DNA from: Desertibaculum subflavum
Lineage (GTDB): Bacteria; Pseudomonadota; Alphaproteobacteria; Ferrovibrionales; Ferrovibrionaceae
Reading direction: 5' to 3'
DNA: 64,000 nt
NCBI GenBank assembly: GCA_003576705.1
Contig: QOZS01000013.1
Coordinates: 53,179-117,178, forward strand
The first letter of the stretch is position 1, and each line of letters begins with the position of its first letter. Below the pieces are notes generated by a model. It was given only the letters and a program-made list of their open reading frames with translations. It searched no databases and was not told where the DNA came from. Both the position numbers and the translations under genes were made by a program. Positions 27,474 to 36,461 of the stretch are shown here, in pieces.

Positions 27474-28613
27474 TCAGGCCGCGGCGCGCGCGGGACCAGA
27501 CCCGGCGCTGCGCGCGACGAATGTGGTCCAGGCGTCGGCCATGCGCTCGCCGTCCGCCGCTTTGCTGTTCCAGCCGAAGCTGATGCGGATGGCGGCGGTC
27601 GCAGCCGCTTCCGTCGCCCCCATGGCGCCGAGCACATGGCTTGCCTGCACCTTGCCGGAAGAACAGGCGGCACCCGCGCTGATCGCGATACCGGCCAGAT
27701 CCATGGCGATGACCTGGGTCTCCGACTTCTGGCCGGCAAGGCTGACACAGCTGGTATTCGGCAGCCGCGGCGCATTCTCGCCCCAGACGACGAGGCCGGG
27801 CATCGCCGCCTTGAGCCGTGCTTCCAGGCCATCGCGCCAGGCTCGCGTCGCCTGCAGGCGCGCGGTCGTGTCGCCGATCAGCTCGGCCGCCGCGCCGAAG
27901 CCGGCGATGCCGGGCAGGTTCTCGGTGCCGCCGCGCAAGCCGCGCTCCTGTCCCCCGGCGACCAGCGGCGCGATCTCGCTTCCCGACGCCAGGACCAGCG
28001 CCCCGACGCCCGGCGGCCCACCGATCTTGTGCGCGCTGACGCTCGCGCTGTCGGCGCCGAGCGCGGCAAAATCGAGCGGGATCTTGCCGAAGGCCTGCAC
28101 GGCATCGCAGTGCAGCCGTGCGCCGTGCCGCCGTGCGGCCGCCGCGATCTCCGTGATCGGCTGGATCACGCCGGTCTCGTTGTTGGCCAGCATGACCGCG
28201 ACCAGGACGGGCTTCGGCGCCTCGCCCAGCAGGCGCTCCAGCGCCGCCAGATCGGCCACGCCGTCACGCGTGACGGGAAGGATGAAGACCGGCAGGCCGC
28301 GCGCCTGCGCGGCGGCCCGCACGCTCTCGTGCTCGATATCGCCGACGATCAGGCTCGCTGCCGGCAGGCCGCGCAGCGCCAGATGATTGGCCTCGCTGCC
28401 CCCCGAGGTGAACACGACATCCGCGCCGCCGGCGCCGAGCGCCGACAACACGGCCGCACGGGCGTCCTCGACCAAGCGCCGCGCCGCACGCCCGGCGCGA
28501 TGCACCGAGGACGGATTGCCGCCGGCTTCCGCCGCCGCGACCATCGCCGCCAGCGCTTCGGGCCGGATCGGCGTCGTCGCGTTGTGATCGAGATAGGCGA
28601 TGTCGGTGTTCAC
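27474..28613 (-). CDS. Second cysteine desulfurase (NifS-like)
   Basis: A 379-residue PLP-dependent desulfurase paralogous to IscS. It starts at a GTG (28613) giving [16 protein letters not shown], the usual N-terminus, with a GAGG site about 9 bp upstream. The PLP lysine is Lys196 ([12 protein letters not shown]), and the catalytic Cys317 is in [18 protein letters not shown]. The loop after the Cys is shorter in motif than SSGSACTS in IscS, and the IscU-binding C-terminal tail is missing. It sits between iscR and iscS, so both desulfurases would be under IscR control. A role other than supplying IscU is inferred from the missing tail. Confidence 0.9.
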   Translation of the reverse strand: MNTDIAYLDHNATTPIRPEALAAMVAAAEAGGNPSSVHRAGRAARRLVEDARAAVLSALGAGGADVVFTSGGSEANHLALRGLPAASLIVGDIEHESVRAAAQARGLPVFILPVTRDGVADLAALERLLGEAPKPVLVAVMLANNETGVIQPITEIAAAARRHGARLHCDAVQAFGKIPLDFAALGADSASVSAHKIGGPPGVGALVLASGSEIAPLVAGGQERGLRGGTENLPGIAGFGAAAELIGDTTARLQATRAWRDGLEARLKAAMPGLVVWGENAPRLPNTSCVSLAGQKSETQVIAMDLAGIAISAGAACSSGKVQASHVLGAMGATEAAATAAIRISFGWNSKAADGERMADAWTTFVARSAGSGPARAAA

Positions 28614-28636
28614 GGGACGAACCTCGCGGGCCTGCC

Positions 28637-29089
28637 TCAGGCCGCCTGCGACACCGAGGCCGGCCCCTGCAGGGTCAGCACCCGGCGCTCGACCACGTCG
28701 GCGAGCGAGACCGAGTTGAGATAGAGATGGATATGCTGGCCCAGCGCCTCCCACAGGTCGTGGGTCAGGCAGCGCCCCGGATTGCCCTGGCATCCACGGC
28801 CGCCGTTATCGGCACAGGCGGTCGCCTTGAGCGGCTCGTCCACCGCCAGCACGATATCGGCGATGCGGGTGTCGTCGGCGCCGCGCGCCAGCACATAGCC
28901 GCCGCCCGGGCCGCGCACGCTCTTGACCAGCCCGCCGCGGCGCAGCTTGGCGAAGAGTTGCTCTAGATAGGAGAGCGAGATCTCCTGCCGGGTGGCGATA
29001 TCGGCCAAGGTGACCGGCCGGCCGGCCGAATGCACGGCCAGATCAGCCATTGCCATGACCGCATAGCGGCCTTTGGTGCTCAACTTCAC
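28637..29089 (-). CDS. iscR: Rrf2-family Fe-S regulator IscR
   Basis: A 150-residue winged-helix repressor whose [2Fe-2S] form shuts down isc transcription when clusters are plentiful. The DNA-binding start MKLSTKGRYAVMAMADLA and the recognition region SYLEQLFAKLRRGGLV are typical. Cluster ligands Cys92, Cys100 and Cys107 with His110 are present, with slightly longer spacing than in E. coli IscR (92, 98, 104, His107). It heads the isc operon. A strong type 1 IscR site lies about 135 bp upstream (29224-29248), which argues for autoregulation. Confidence 0.95.
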   Translation of the reverse strand: MKLSTKGRYAVMAMADLAVHSAGRPVTLADIATRQEISLSYLEQLFAKLRRGGLVKSVRGPGGGYVLARGADDTRIADIVLAVDEPLKATACADNGGRGCQGNPGRCLTHDLWEALGQHIHLYLNSVSLADVVERRVLTLQGPASVSQAA

Positions 29090-29223
29090 GGCGCGACCCC
29101 GACCAGCGCCCCGTGCATCGCCGAAAACCTTGAAACGGCGAGGCTCGGATCGCTATCTTGCGGCAACGGCGAAGGCCGGCCCGATGCCGGAGCGCCGATT
29201 GCCTGTCTGGAAGGATACCTAGG

Positions 29224-29248
29224 ATTCCCGACTGGGCTAGTCAAGTAT
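29224..29248. promoter_or_regulatory. Type 1 IscR binding site upstream of iscR
   Basis: A 25-bp site with the two CGACT/AGTC half-motifs of the E. coli type 1 IscR box: CCCGACT at 29227-29233 and TAGTCAAGTAT at 29238-29248. Compared with the consensus I remember, 21 of 25 positions agree; the mismatches are the third base and the three central A/T positions. On the minus strand it contains TTGACT (29244-29239), a likely -35 for iscR, so bound IscR would block RNA polymerase. A -10 17 bp further on (TAGGTA) is poor. Confidence 0.75.
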
Positions 29249-29362
29249 CGAGTCGCCATCCATTGTCACGGCAATGACTTACGGGGTCTGCAAACCCCAC
29301 TGCGTCGATGGGCTTTCTGCCGTGGAGACATCCCGCCGCGCCCTGAAGGTACGAAATCGAAC

Positions 29363-30016
29363 ATGCCCGATGTGATCTTTACCGGCCCCGAGGGTCGCCT
29401 CGAAGGACGCTACCAGCACGGCAACAGCGAAACCCGGCAGAATGCGCCGCTGGCGCTGATCCTGCATCCGCACCCGCTGTATGGCGGGACGATGAACAAC
29501 AAGGTCGTCTATACGCTGTACCAGACCTTCGCCAAAAACGGCTTCTCGGTGCTGCGCTTCAACTTCCGTGGCGTCGGCCGCAGCCAGGGCGGCTATGACC
29601 AGGGCCAGGGCGAGCTGTCGGACGCTGCCTCGGCGCTGGACTGGCTGCAGGCCTACAACCCGAACGCCTCGCAATGCTGGGTCGCCGGCTTCTCGTTCGG
29701 GGCCTGGATCGGCATGCAGCTGTTGATGCGCCGGCCGGAGATCGCCGGCTTCATCTCGGTCGCGCCGCCGGCCGGCAAGTTCGATTTCGGCTTCCTCGCG
29801 CCCTGCCCCTCGTCCGGCCTGATCGTGCACGGCACGGCCGACGACCTGGTGCCGGAGCCCGAGGTGGCGAAGCTCGCCCAACGGCTCGCCAATCAGAAGG
29901 ACATCACGGTCGAGTACCGGACCATCCCCGGCACCGGCCATTTCTTCGAGAACAAGCTCGAAGAGCTCGGCGGCATGGTCGACAAGTACCTCAAGAAGTC
30001 GCTGAAGCCGAAGTGA
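29363..30016 (+). CDS. Alpha/beta-hydrolase family protein
   Basis: A 217-residue alpha/beta hydrolase. The opening LILHPHPLYGGTMNNKVVYTL is typical of a conserved bacterial group of unassigned substrate. The nucleophile Ser is in AGFSFGAWIG, the acid in HGTADDLVPEPE and the His in PGTGHFFENK. There is no signal peptide, so it is cytosolic. The start is the ATG at 29363; the frame is open upstream through the iscR promoter region, where it has no protein-like content. It diverges from iscR and might be influenced by the IscR site between them. Confidence 0.85.
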   Translation: MPDVIFTGPEGRLEGRYQHGNSETRQNAPLALILHPHPLYGGTMNNKVVYTLYQTFAKNGFSVLRFNFRGVGRSQGGYDQGQGELSDAASALDWLQAYNPNASQCWVAGFSFGAWIGMQLLMRRPEIAGFISVAPPAGKFDFGFLAPCPSSGLIVHGTADDLVPEPEVAKLAQRLANQKDITVEYRTIPGTGHFFENKLEELGGMVDKYLKKSLKPK

Positions 30017-30020
30017 CGGC

Positions 30021-31091
30021 CTAAGCGGCTGGATGCATCCGGCCGCCGGTCATCGGCGCCGGCACGCCAGTCGTGCCCGGAAAGCTGATCGGCAGGCCCA
30101 GGCGGTGACGCACGGCCATGAAGGCGAAGGCCTCCGCCTCCAGCGCGTCGCCGCGCCAGCCCACCGCCTCCACCGGATCGACGGCGACGGCCAGGGCGGA
30201 TCGCAACGCTTCCATCAAGGCGACGTTGTGCCGGCCGCCGCCGGTGACCAGCCAGCGGCGCGGCGGCGCCGGCAGGTGCGGCCGCGAAGCGGCCACGGTC
30301 GCGGCGACGATCGCCGCCAGGGTGGCCGCGCCATCCGCCGCCGATAGCCCATCCGCCATCCGCCAGGTGAAGTCGTCGCGGTCGAGCGATTTCGGCGGCG
30401 GCGCGGCGAAATAGGGCTTCGCCAGCACGGCCTGCACGCGCGCCGCGTCGATGCGGCCCGCTTGCGCCAGCGCGCCGCCGTCGTCGCGGGCGGCACCGGT
30501 CTGCCGGCGCACCCAGTCGTCGATCGGCGCGTTGGCGGGACCGGTGTCGAAGGCGAGCAATGCGTCTCCTTCACCGATCCAGGTGACATTGCCGACGCCG
30601 CCGAGATTGAGCACCGCCACCGGCTTCGGCAGGTCGGCCGCCAGCGCGGCGTGGTAGACCGGGGCCAGCGGCGCGCCCTGCCCGCCGGCTGCGACATCGG
30701 CCGAGCGGAAGTCGTTCACCACCGGCAGGCGGAGCCGCGCGGCCAACCGCGCGCCGTCGCCGATCTGCCAGGTCCGGCGCTGCTCCGGCCGATGCAGGAT
30801 GGTCTGGCCGTGAAAGCCGATCAGGTCGATCGAGGCGCGGTCGATCCGGTGCTCGGCCAGCAGACGCTCCACCGCCTCCGCATGGCGCTCGGTCAGCTCG
30901 CGCTCCACGGCGGCGACCGGGCCTGTCCCGCCGAGCGTGCCGCGCAGCCGGTCGCGGAATGCGTCGTCATAGGGCAGCGTCGTCCACGGACCGAATTCCG
31001 CGACGCGATACCCGTCCGTCGCGATCAGCGCCGCGTCGACGCCATCCATCGACGTGCCGCTCATCAGACCGATTGCACGCAACTCCGCCAC
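30021..31091 (-). CDS. anmK: Anhydro-N-acetylmuramic acid kinase
   Basis: A 356-residue ASKHA-fold kinase that phosphorylates and opens 1,6-anhydro-MurNAc, recycling cell-wall sugar. The start motif AIGLMSGTSMDGVDAAL, the segment IDLIGFHGQTILHRP and FDTGPANAPIDDW are diagnostic. The start is GTG (31091) with GGGGAG 6 bp upstream. In many alphaproteobacteria anmK is next to tyrS; here tyrS is almost 29 kb away in the same window. It converges with the alpha/beta hydrolase gene, with a 4-bp gap. Confidence 0.93.
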   Translation of the reverse strand: MAELRAIGLMSGTSMDGVDAALIATDGYRVAEFGPWTTLPYDDAFRDRLRGTLGGTGPVAAVERELTERHAEAVERLLAEHRIDRASIDLIGFHGQTILHRPEQRRTWQIGDGARLAARLRLPVVNDFRSADVAAGGQGAPLAPVYHAALAADLPKPVAVLNLGGVGNVTWIGEGDALLAFDTGPANAPIDDWVRRQTGAARDDGGALAQAGRIDAARVQAVLAKPYFAAPPPKSLDRDDFTWRMADGLSAADGAATLAAIVAATVAASRPHLPAPPRRWLVTGGGRHNVALMEALRSALAVAVDPVEAVGWRGDALEAEAFAFMAVRHRLGLPISFPGTTGVPAPMTGGRMHPAA

Positions 31092-31129
31092 GCCGGACTC
31101 CCCGCATCGCCGGGAGATTGTCTAGCGCA

Positions 31130-33145
31130 TCACTGCGCCGGCGTCGCGTTGAGAAGCGCGCCGCAATTGGTGTCCTCCCCGGTGCCCGGATCGATGAAGG
31201 CCAGCACCGAGGCGAGCGGCGTGAGGATCGCGCCGAGCGCCACCGCGGCCGCGCCGCGGGCGACCGCGGCACCGGGCTTGATGCCCGGCTTTGGGCTCTT
31301 GAACGTGCCCTTGAGCTCGATCGGCGTGCGCACCGAGAGTGGCGACCAGTCCTTCGGATCGGCCATCAGCTCGAGGTCCAGGGTCTCGTTGCGCAAGCTG
31401 ATGGCGCCCCTGCCGGTCAGCACAGTATCCGTCGTGTCGAGCACGATGGCGCGGGCGTCCATCACGCCCTTCTGCACGGCGAAACTGGTGACCATGCAGC
31501 GGACCTGTACGGTCTTCTCCTTCCTGCCAAGGAAGGCGAGCGTCTCAGCGATGTCGAGCCCGGCCGCCTCCATCGCCAACTGGCTGATGGCGCCGCCACC
31601 CATTGCCAGCCCGACCGTACCATTCGAGGTCGCGAGAGATTCACGGACCGTATCGCCCGCGCCTTCGAGCTTGATGCGCGCGCGCACCCTGCCGGATGCC
31701 ACGTCCTTGAGACCAAGCCGCGCCATCAGCTGGTCCAGGCTCATATCCGACATCTTCACGTCGTAGGACGTGCGCACCGGCCGGGATCGGGCATCGATGA
31801 CCACCGCCGCATTCGCCGTACCGCCCGAGAAGCCGAACCTGAAAGGCGCGAGCTTCAGCACGCTCTGCTTGAGGTCCACCGTCAGATCGACCGGCGAGAT
31901 CGGAACCGGGATGTTCTTCACGGCCTGGGCACGAAATCGTACGTCGGCGTCGAACTTGGCGAGCCGCTCGATATCGAGCGGCGCATTGGGCAGGACGCGC
32001 GGGCTCGCCTTGAGCCGGGCAGCCGCCCGGCGCTGTTCCTCGGTCGCCGGCTGGCCTTCGGCCAGGCCCGGCGGCAGGCCGAGGATGGGACCGAGGTCAT
32101 AGAAGTCGAGCGAACGCGAAGCAAGGTCGGCGGTGAGATGCTGGCGCGCGCGCGTTGCGTCGACCTTGACCCAGCCGGCGATGTCGCTGCTGCCGATCGT
32201 GCCGGTTGCATCGGCAAAGCTCCACACCTCGCCTTCCTTGCGCAGGCGCCCCTTGATCGCATAGGGCGGCGTCTCCGGCGCGGTCATGCCGAGCGCTGCG
32301 AACAGCTGGCGGACGCTACCGCCCTTCAGCGAAAGCTCGACGTCGACGCCGCGGGCGCGCAGCGGCTCCGTCATCGTGCCCTTGCCTTCGAGATGCGTAT
32401 CTCCGAGATCGGCGGTCACGGTGACTGGATACGGCTCGTCATTGTCGCGCAGGGCGAGGATCGAACCGCCGACGATCGCGAAGGTGAACGGCCGGTCGTC
32501 GACCGTGCCGGTGCCCTTGATCTCCAGGTGCGGCTGGTCGGCCTTGGCTTCGCCCTCGACCGATGCCGCCTCGGCCTCGATGCCGAAGCCGCTCGCCGCG
32601 TCGCGATAGACGACCCGACTCTGCTTGATGTCGATCCGCTCGATCACCGGCAGATCGCCACGCTCTTCGGGAGCCACGGCATCGGCGGCCGGATTGGCCT
32701 GCCAGTTCTGCCGCCCGTCGGCGGCGCGCTCGAGCTCGATATCCGCCCCGGTCAACTCGATGCGCGGCAATCGCAGGCGGCCACGCAGCAGATCCAGCGG
32801 CGCGAGTTCGACGACGAGCCGCTCGATCTGCGCCATTTCCGGCCGGTGCGCCCATTCCGGATTGCCGAGACGCAGGCCCGAGACACGTAAGGTGACGATC
32901 CGGCCGAGATCGATGTCCAGGTCGCCGTCGATCGCCACGGCGTAACCCAGGCGATCGCCGAGCTGCGTGGAAAGCGGATCCTTCAGCCAGGCCCAGCCGA
33001 AAATCATCGGCACGGCGAACAGCGCCCCGACCAGAAGCGAAGGCAACGCCACCACGCCGGCGAGCGCCCAGGCCCACCATTTGCGCCGCAAGATCGGCCT
33101 CCTGATTTCAGCGGAATTGGCATCCCAACGTCGCGCGACGGCCAT
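31130..33145 (-). CDS. AsmA-family inner-membrane protein
   Basis: A 671-residue protein with one N-terminal membrane helix (about residues 25-50) and a large periplasmic region of the AsmA type, with beta-rich repeats such as VRVSGLRLGNPEW-like and ELTGADIELERAADGRQNW near the N-terminus. AsmA-like proteins are thought to bridge the periplasm and move phospholipids to the outer membrane. The C-terminal domain (about 400-600) has the DVKMSDMSLDQLMARLGLKD and SNGTVGLAMGGGAIS signature. It diverges from the LysR gene. The start has no obvious ribosome-binding site, so the N-terminal 10-15 residues are uncertain. Confidence 0.85.
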   Translation of the reverse strand: MAVARRWDANSAEIRRPILRRKWWAWALAGVVALPSLLVGALFAVPMIFGWAWLKDPLSTQLGDRLGYAVAIDGDLDIDLGRIVTLRVSGLRLGNPEWAHRPEMAQIERLVVELAPLDLLRGRLRLPRIELTGADIELERAADGRQNWQANPAADAVAPEERGDLPVIERIDIKQSRVVYRDAASGFGIEAEAASVEGEAKADQPHLEIKGTGTVDDRPFTFAIVGGSILALRDNDEPYPVTVTADLGDTHLEGKGTMTEPLRARGVDVELSLKGGSVRQLFAALGMTAPETPPYAIKGRLRKEGEVWSFADATGTIGSSDIAGWVKVDATRARQHLTADLASRSLDFYDLGPILGLPPGLAEGQPATEEQRRAAARLKASPRVLPNAPLDIERLAKFDADVRFRAQAVKNIPVPISPVDLTVDLKQSVLKLAPFRFGFSGGTANAAVVIDARSRPVRTSYDVKMSDMSLDQLMARLGLKDVASGRVRARIKLEGAGDTVRESLATSNGTVGLAMGGGAISQLAMEAAGLDIAETLAFLGRKEKTVQVRCMVTSFAVQKGVMDARAIVLDTTDTVLTGRGAISLRNETLDLELMADPKDWSPLSVRTPIELKGTFKSPKPGIKPGAAVARGAAAVALGAILTPLASVLAFIDPGTGEDTNCGALLNATPAQ

Positions 33146-33204
33146 TGGTTGCCCCGACCGGCCGGCGGCGTAGTTTGGTGGCGGCCAAGGTGGAGCGAAC
33201 GGAC

Positions 33205-34089
33205 ATGGACGCCAGCGATCTCAGGCTGTTCGAAGCGGTGGCACGGACCGGCGGCATCGGCCGCGCGGCGGCGGCGCTCAACACCGTGCAGTCGAACGTC
33301 ACGCAGCGTCTGCGCGAGCTGGAGGCCGAGCTCGGCCAGACGCTGTTCCACCGCCACAGCCGCGGCGTCACCTTGACGCCCGCCGGCCAGCGCCTGCTGC
33401 CCTACGCCCGGCGCGTGCAGGAGCTGATCGACGAAGCCATGCGCGCCGCGCGCGACGACGGCATGCCGGCCGGGCCGCTCGCGATCGGCTCGCTCGAGAC
33501 CACGGCCGCGCTCCGCCTGCCGCCGGTCCTGGTCGCCTATGCCGGTGCGCATCCGGCCGTCGACCTTGCGCTGCGCACCGGCACCACCGCCGAGTTGATC
33601 GCGCAGGTGCTCGACCGCCGGCTGGAGGCCGCCTTCGTGTGCGGCCCTGTCCGCCATCCCGAACTGATCGAGCGCCTCGCTTTCCGCGAGGAGCTGGTGC
33701 TTGCGGCCCCGGCGGCGCTGGCCACGCTCGACGGTCTCGCCGCTCTGGGCGAGCGCCGGTTACTGGTGCTGCGCGCCGGCTGCTCCTACCGGCAGCGGCT
33801 GGAAGACATTCTGGCGCGCCGCGGCATCGTGGGGACCAAGCTGCTGGAATTCGGCACCGTCGACGCGATCCTGGGCTGCGTCGCCGCCGGCATCGGCTTG
33901 ACCCTGCTGCCGCGCGGCATCGTCGAGCCGGCCCGCCGGCGCGGCGGCATCGCCCTGCATGCCCTGCCGCCCGGCGAGGCGATGGTGGAGACGGTTTTCA
34001 TCCGGCGCAGCGACGGCTTCGTCTCCAGCGCGCTCGCGGCATTCCAGGACGGGCTGCCTGTGGCCGATCTCGCCGCCGCCGCCGACTGA
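33205..34089 (+). CDS. LysR-family transcriptional regulator
   Basis: A 294-residue LysR regulator. The N-terminal winged helix (residues 1-60, DLRLFEAVARTGGIGRAAAALNTVQSNVTQRL) is followed by a linker helix and a periplasmic-binding-like effector domain (about 90-290). The ATG at 33205 has a GGAG site 9 bp upstream and matches the normal N-terminus; the in-frame extension to 33145 is not LysR-like. It lies 94 bp before the nitronate monooxygenase gene on the same strand and may regulate it, although LysR targets are more often divergent. Effector unknown. Confidence 0.9.
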   Translation: MDASDLRLFEAVARTGGIGRAAAALNTVQSNVTQRLRELEAELGQTLFHRHSRGVTLTPAGQRLLPYARRVQELIDEAMRAARDDGMPAGPLAIGSLETTAALRLPPVLVAYAGAHPAVDLALRTGTTAELIAQVLDRRLEAAFVCGPVRHPELIERLAFREELVLAAPAALATLDGLAALGERRLLVLRAGCSYRQRLEDILARRGIVGTKLLEFGTVDAILGCVAAGIGLTLLPRGIVEPARRRGGIALHALPPGEAMVETVFIRRSDGFVSSALAAFQDGLPVADLAAAAD

Positions 34090-34183
34090 TCACCAGAACA
34101 GATTGCTTGAATCACAAAGAACCATTTTTCGCGATGTGCCGGCCTCTCTAGCGTCCGGTCTCCCGTCTTCCCCGGAGTCCGCC

Positions 34184-35263
34184 ATGCCCTTCGTCACCGC
34201 GCTGACCGAACGCCTCGGCCTGACGCACCCGATCATCCAGGCGCCGCTGGCCGGCGGAGCCGACAGTCCGGACCTGATCGCCGCGGTGGGCGAGGCCGGC
34301 GCGCTCGGCTGCCTCGGCGCCACCTACCTGACGCCGGCCCAGATCCGGGCGACGACAGCCGCGATCCGCGACCGGACCCGGCGCCCGTTTGGCATCAACC
34401 TGTTCGCCCCGGCGGCCCAGCCGGTGCCGCCGAACGACATGCGCGCCGCCGTCGCGCGGGTCGCGCCCTATTATGCCGAGCTTGGCCTGGCTCCGCCGCC
34501 GGCGCCGACCGCGACGGCCAATCCCTTCCCGGAGCTGTTCGCCGCGGCCCTGGAAAGCGGCGCGCGTGTCTTCAGCTTCACCTCCGGCCTGCTCCCCGAC
34601 GATGCCATTGCGGCGGCGAAGGCACGCGGCATGTTCCTGATCGGCACCGCCACCACGCCGGAGGAGGCCAAGGCGCTGGAGCGCAGCGGCGTCGACGCCG
34701 TCGTCACCCAGGGCGCCGAGGCCGGCGGCCACCGGGCCACTTTCTCCGGCGCGCCGGAGACCGGCCTGATCGGCACCCTGGCGCTGGTGCCGCAGGTGGT
34801 GGACGCAGTGACGATTCCCGTGATCGCTTCCGGCGGCATCATGGACGGCCGCGGCCTCGCCGCCGCGCTGGCGCTCGGCGCCAGCGGCGTGCAGATGGGC
34901 ACCGCCTTCCTCGCCAGCGCCGAAAGCGGCGCGCCTTCCGCCTACAAGCAGGCGATCTACGGCGCCCGCGCCGGCGATGTGCGCCTGACCCGCGCCTTCT
35001 CCGGCCGGCCGGCCCGCTGCATCGCCAACCGCTTCACCACCGAGATGGAAGCCGCCGAGTCCGGCGCCATCCTACCTTTCCCCTGGCAGAACAACCTGAC
35101 CAAGGCGCTGCGCGCCGAGGCGGCGAAACAGAACCGGGCCGAGTTCCTGTCGCTGATGGCCGGCCAGGGCGCCGCGCTCGCCCGCGGCGAGGGCGCCGCA
35201 GCCTTGATCGAAAGGCTCGACACCGAAGCCACCCTTGCCCTGAATCGACCGTTGCGAAGGTAG
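34184..35263 (+). CDS. Nitronate monooxygenase
   Basis: A 359-residue FMN-dependent TIM-barrel enzyme that oxidises nitronates such as propionate-3-nitronate, a plant and fungal toxin. The signature begins HPIIQAPLAGGADSPDLIAAV, and the catalytic His is in VTQGAEAGGHRATF. FMN-phosphate binding follows in IASGGIMDGRGLAAALALGASGVQMGTAFL. The ATG at 34184 has GGAG 6 bp upstream. The gene follows the LysR gene and could be its target. The family also holds enoyl reductases of the FabK type, but the AEAGGHRA context favours nitronate oxidation. Confidence 0.9.
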   Translation: MPFVTALTERLGLTHPIIQAPLAGGADSPDLIAAVGEAGALGCLGATYLTPAQIRATTAAIRDRTRRPFGINLFAPAAQPVPPNDMRAAVARVAPYYAELGLAPPPAPTATANPFPELFAAALESGARVFSFTSGLLPDDAIAAAKARGMFLIGTATTPEEAKALERSGVDAVVTQGAEAGGHRATFSGAPETGLIGTLALVPQVVDAVTIPVIASGGIMDGRGLAAALALGASGVQMGTAFLASAESGAPSAYKQAIYGARAGDVRLTRAFSGRPARCIANRFTTEMEAAESGAILPFPWQNNLTKALRAEAAKQNRAEFLSLMAGQGAALARGEGAAALIERLDTEATLALNRPLRR

Positions 35264-35295
35264 AGCTTTATTTAGGAATTGCTCTTTTTTAGTAT

Positions 35296-35318
35296 CCCCG
35301 CAAGGCGAAACTGCGGGG
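35296..35318 (+). promoter_or_regulatory. Leader hairpin that would cover the ribosome-binding site of the protease gene
   Basis: CCCCGCA (35296-35302) pairs perfectly with TGCGGGG (35312-35318) across a 9-base loop. The right arm is the G-run that serves as Shine-Dalgarno for the ATG at 35325. If formed, the stem would hide it and repress translation. Upstream is an A/T-rich stretch with a T-run. Confidence 0.45.
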
Positions 35319-35324
35319 GCTCCG

Positions 35325-36362
35325 ATGCAGTGGGGATGGATGAAGGCGCTGGCCGTGGTCGGGCTGGCTGGCTGTACGGCATCGGCGGACGTAATCGGCA
35401 GCGTCGGCTCTTCGGGAACGCTGTACCGGGGCCGGGCGGTCGGCTACCAGGACGGCACCGGGTCGATTGACATGACCAGCGCAGACGGAGCCCGTTGCAC
35501 CGGGCAATTCCGATACCAGGGGATCTCAGGCGGCACCGCCCGCATCTCCTGCAACGACGGAAAGTTTGGCATCGTTCAGTTCACGTCCCTCGGAATGGCG
35601 TCCGGCTACGGCTATGGCACGGCGAATGACGGTAGCCCGATCAGCTTCACCTATGGCCTCTCGGAAGAGGAAAGTAAGAGGTACCTGCCAACGACAAAGG
35701 CCGCGTCGGCAGCGACTCCAAAGAAGAAGGCTAGCGGCAGCGGCTCGGGCTTCTTCGTCAGTCAGTCTGGACACATCCTCACCAACGATCACGTCATTGG
35801 AGATTGCGCGCAGCGGGTTGTGCGCCTGCCGGACGGAGCCGTGGTCCGCGCTGCTCTTGTTGCCGCCGATCCGCGCAACGATCTCGCGGTGGTAAAGGTC
35901 GACCGCGCGGCGCCGGCGGTCGCTGCTTTTGCCGATGCCCCGACCTATCGGCCGGGCGATTCGGTCACTGTGTTTGGCTTCCCGCTGGCGCCCGACCTCG
36001 CATCGACCGGCGTCGTGACCACTGGGACCGTCAGCGCGCTGGCCGGACTGGACAACGATACCGCCAACTTGCAAATCAGCGCGCCAATTCAGCCCGGAAA
36101 CAGTGGCGGTCCGATGTCCGATGCCAGTGGCGCCGTGATCGGCGTGGTCGTCGCCACGTTGGATTCCAGGCAGGCACTTAAGCGGATCGGTCACGTGCCG
36201 CAGAACGTCAACTTCGCGATAAAAGACGTCGTGGCAAAGGACTTCCTCAGGTCGCACAACGTGCCCTTCCTCGAGCGCAAGCGCGGCCCGGACCTGTCGA
36301 CCGGTGATATCGGCGAGGCGATGCGGAACTACACCGTGCTAATGGCGTGCATCAACGACTGA
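35325..36362 (+). CDS. Lipoprotein-anchored trypsin-like serine protease
   Basis: A 345-residue serine protease of the S1C/trypsin-2 type. It has a lipoprotein signal with lipobox LAGC (Cys17), a Gly/Ser-rich beta region (residues 20-115), a linker with a KKK stretch, and a protease domain with His156 (LTNDHVIGDC), Asp186 (DPRNDLAVVKV) and Ser260 (QPGNSGGPM). No PDZ domain follows, unlike DegP. An ATG at 35340 would shorten the signal peptide to an unlikely length, so I keep 35325. Codon use is less GC-biased than the neighbours, suggesting acquisition. It probably acts in the periplasm on misfolded or regulatory proteins. Confidence 0.85.
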   Translation: MQWGWMKALAVVGLAGCTASADVIGSVGSSGTLYRGRAVGYQDGTGSIDMTSADGARCTGQFRYQGISGGTARISCNDGKFGIVQFTSLGMASGYGYGTANDGSPISFTYGLSEEESKRYLPTTKAASAATPKKKASGSGSGFFVSQSGHILTNDHVIGDCAQRVVRLPDGAVVRAALVAADPRNDLAVVKVDRAAPAVAAFADAPTYRPGDSVTVFGFPLAPDLASTGVVTTGTVSALAGLDNDTANLQISAPIQPGNSGGPMSDASGAVIGVVVATLDSRQALKRIGHVPQNVNFAIKDVVAKDFLRSHNVPFLERKRGPDLSTGDIGEAMRNYTVLMACIND

Positions 36363-36461
36363 GCGCCCGGCGCATGGCTTGCATGCGCCGTCGCGCTTGA
36401 ACCGGCGGGCCGGGTTCTCTTTGATGCCGGTCCCTGCCCTGCCCGCGTTGCCCGATCCCAA

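Noticed and set aside
26179..28386. 735-codon plus-strand frame over iscS and the second desulfurase
   Set aside because: It is the antisense of two clear PLP enzymes; composition is rich in His/Arg/Asp/Gly as expected for a GC-rich shadow.
29268..29281. ATTG...CAAT dyad near the alpha/beta hydrolase gene as a Crp/Fnr box
   Set aside because: The distance between TTG and CAA is six bases, not the eight required for this family.
29030..29362. N-terminal extension of the alpha/beta hydrolase back to 29030
   Set aside because: It would cross the iscR promoter and its operator, and the added 111 residues do not resemble a protein domain.
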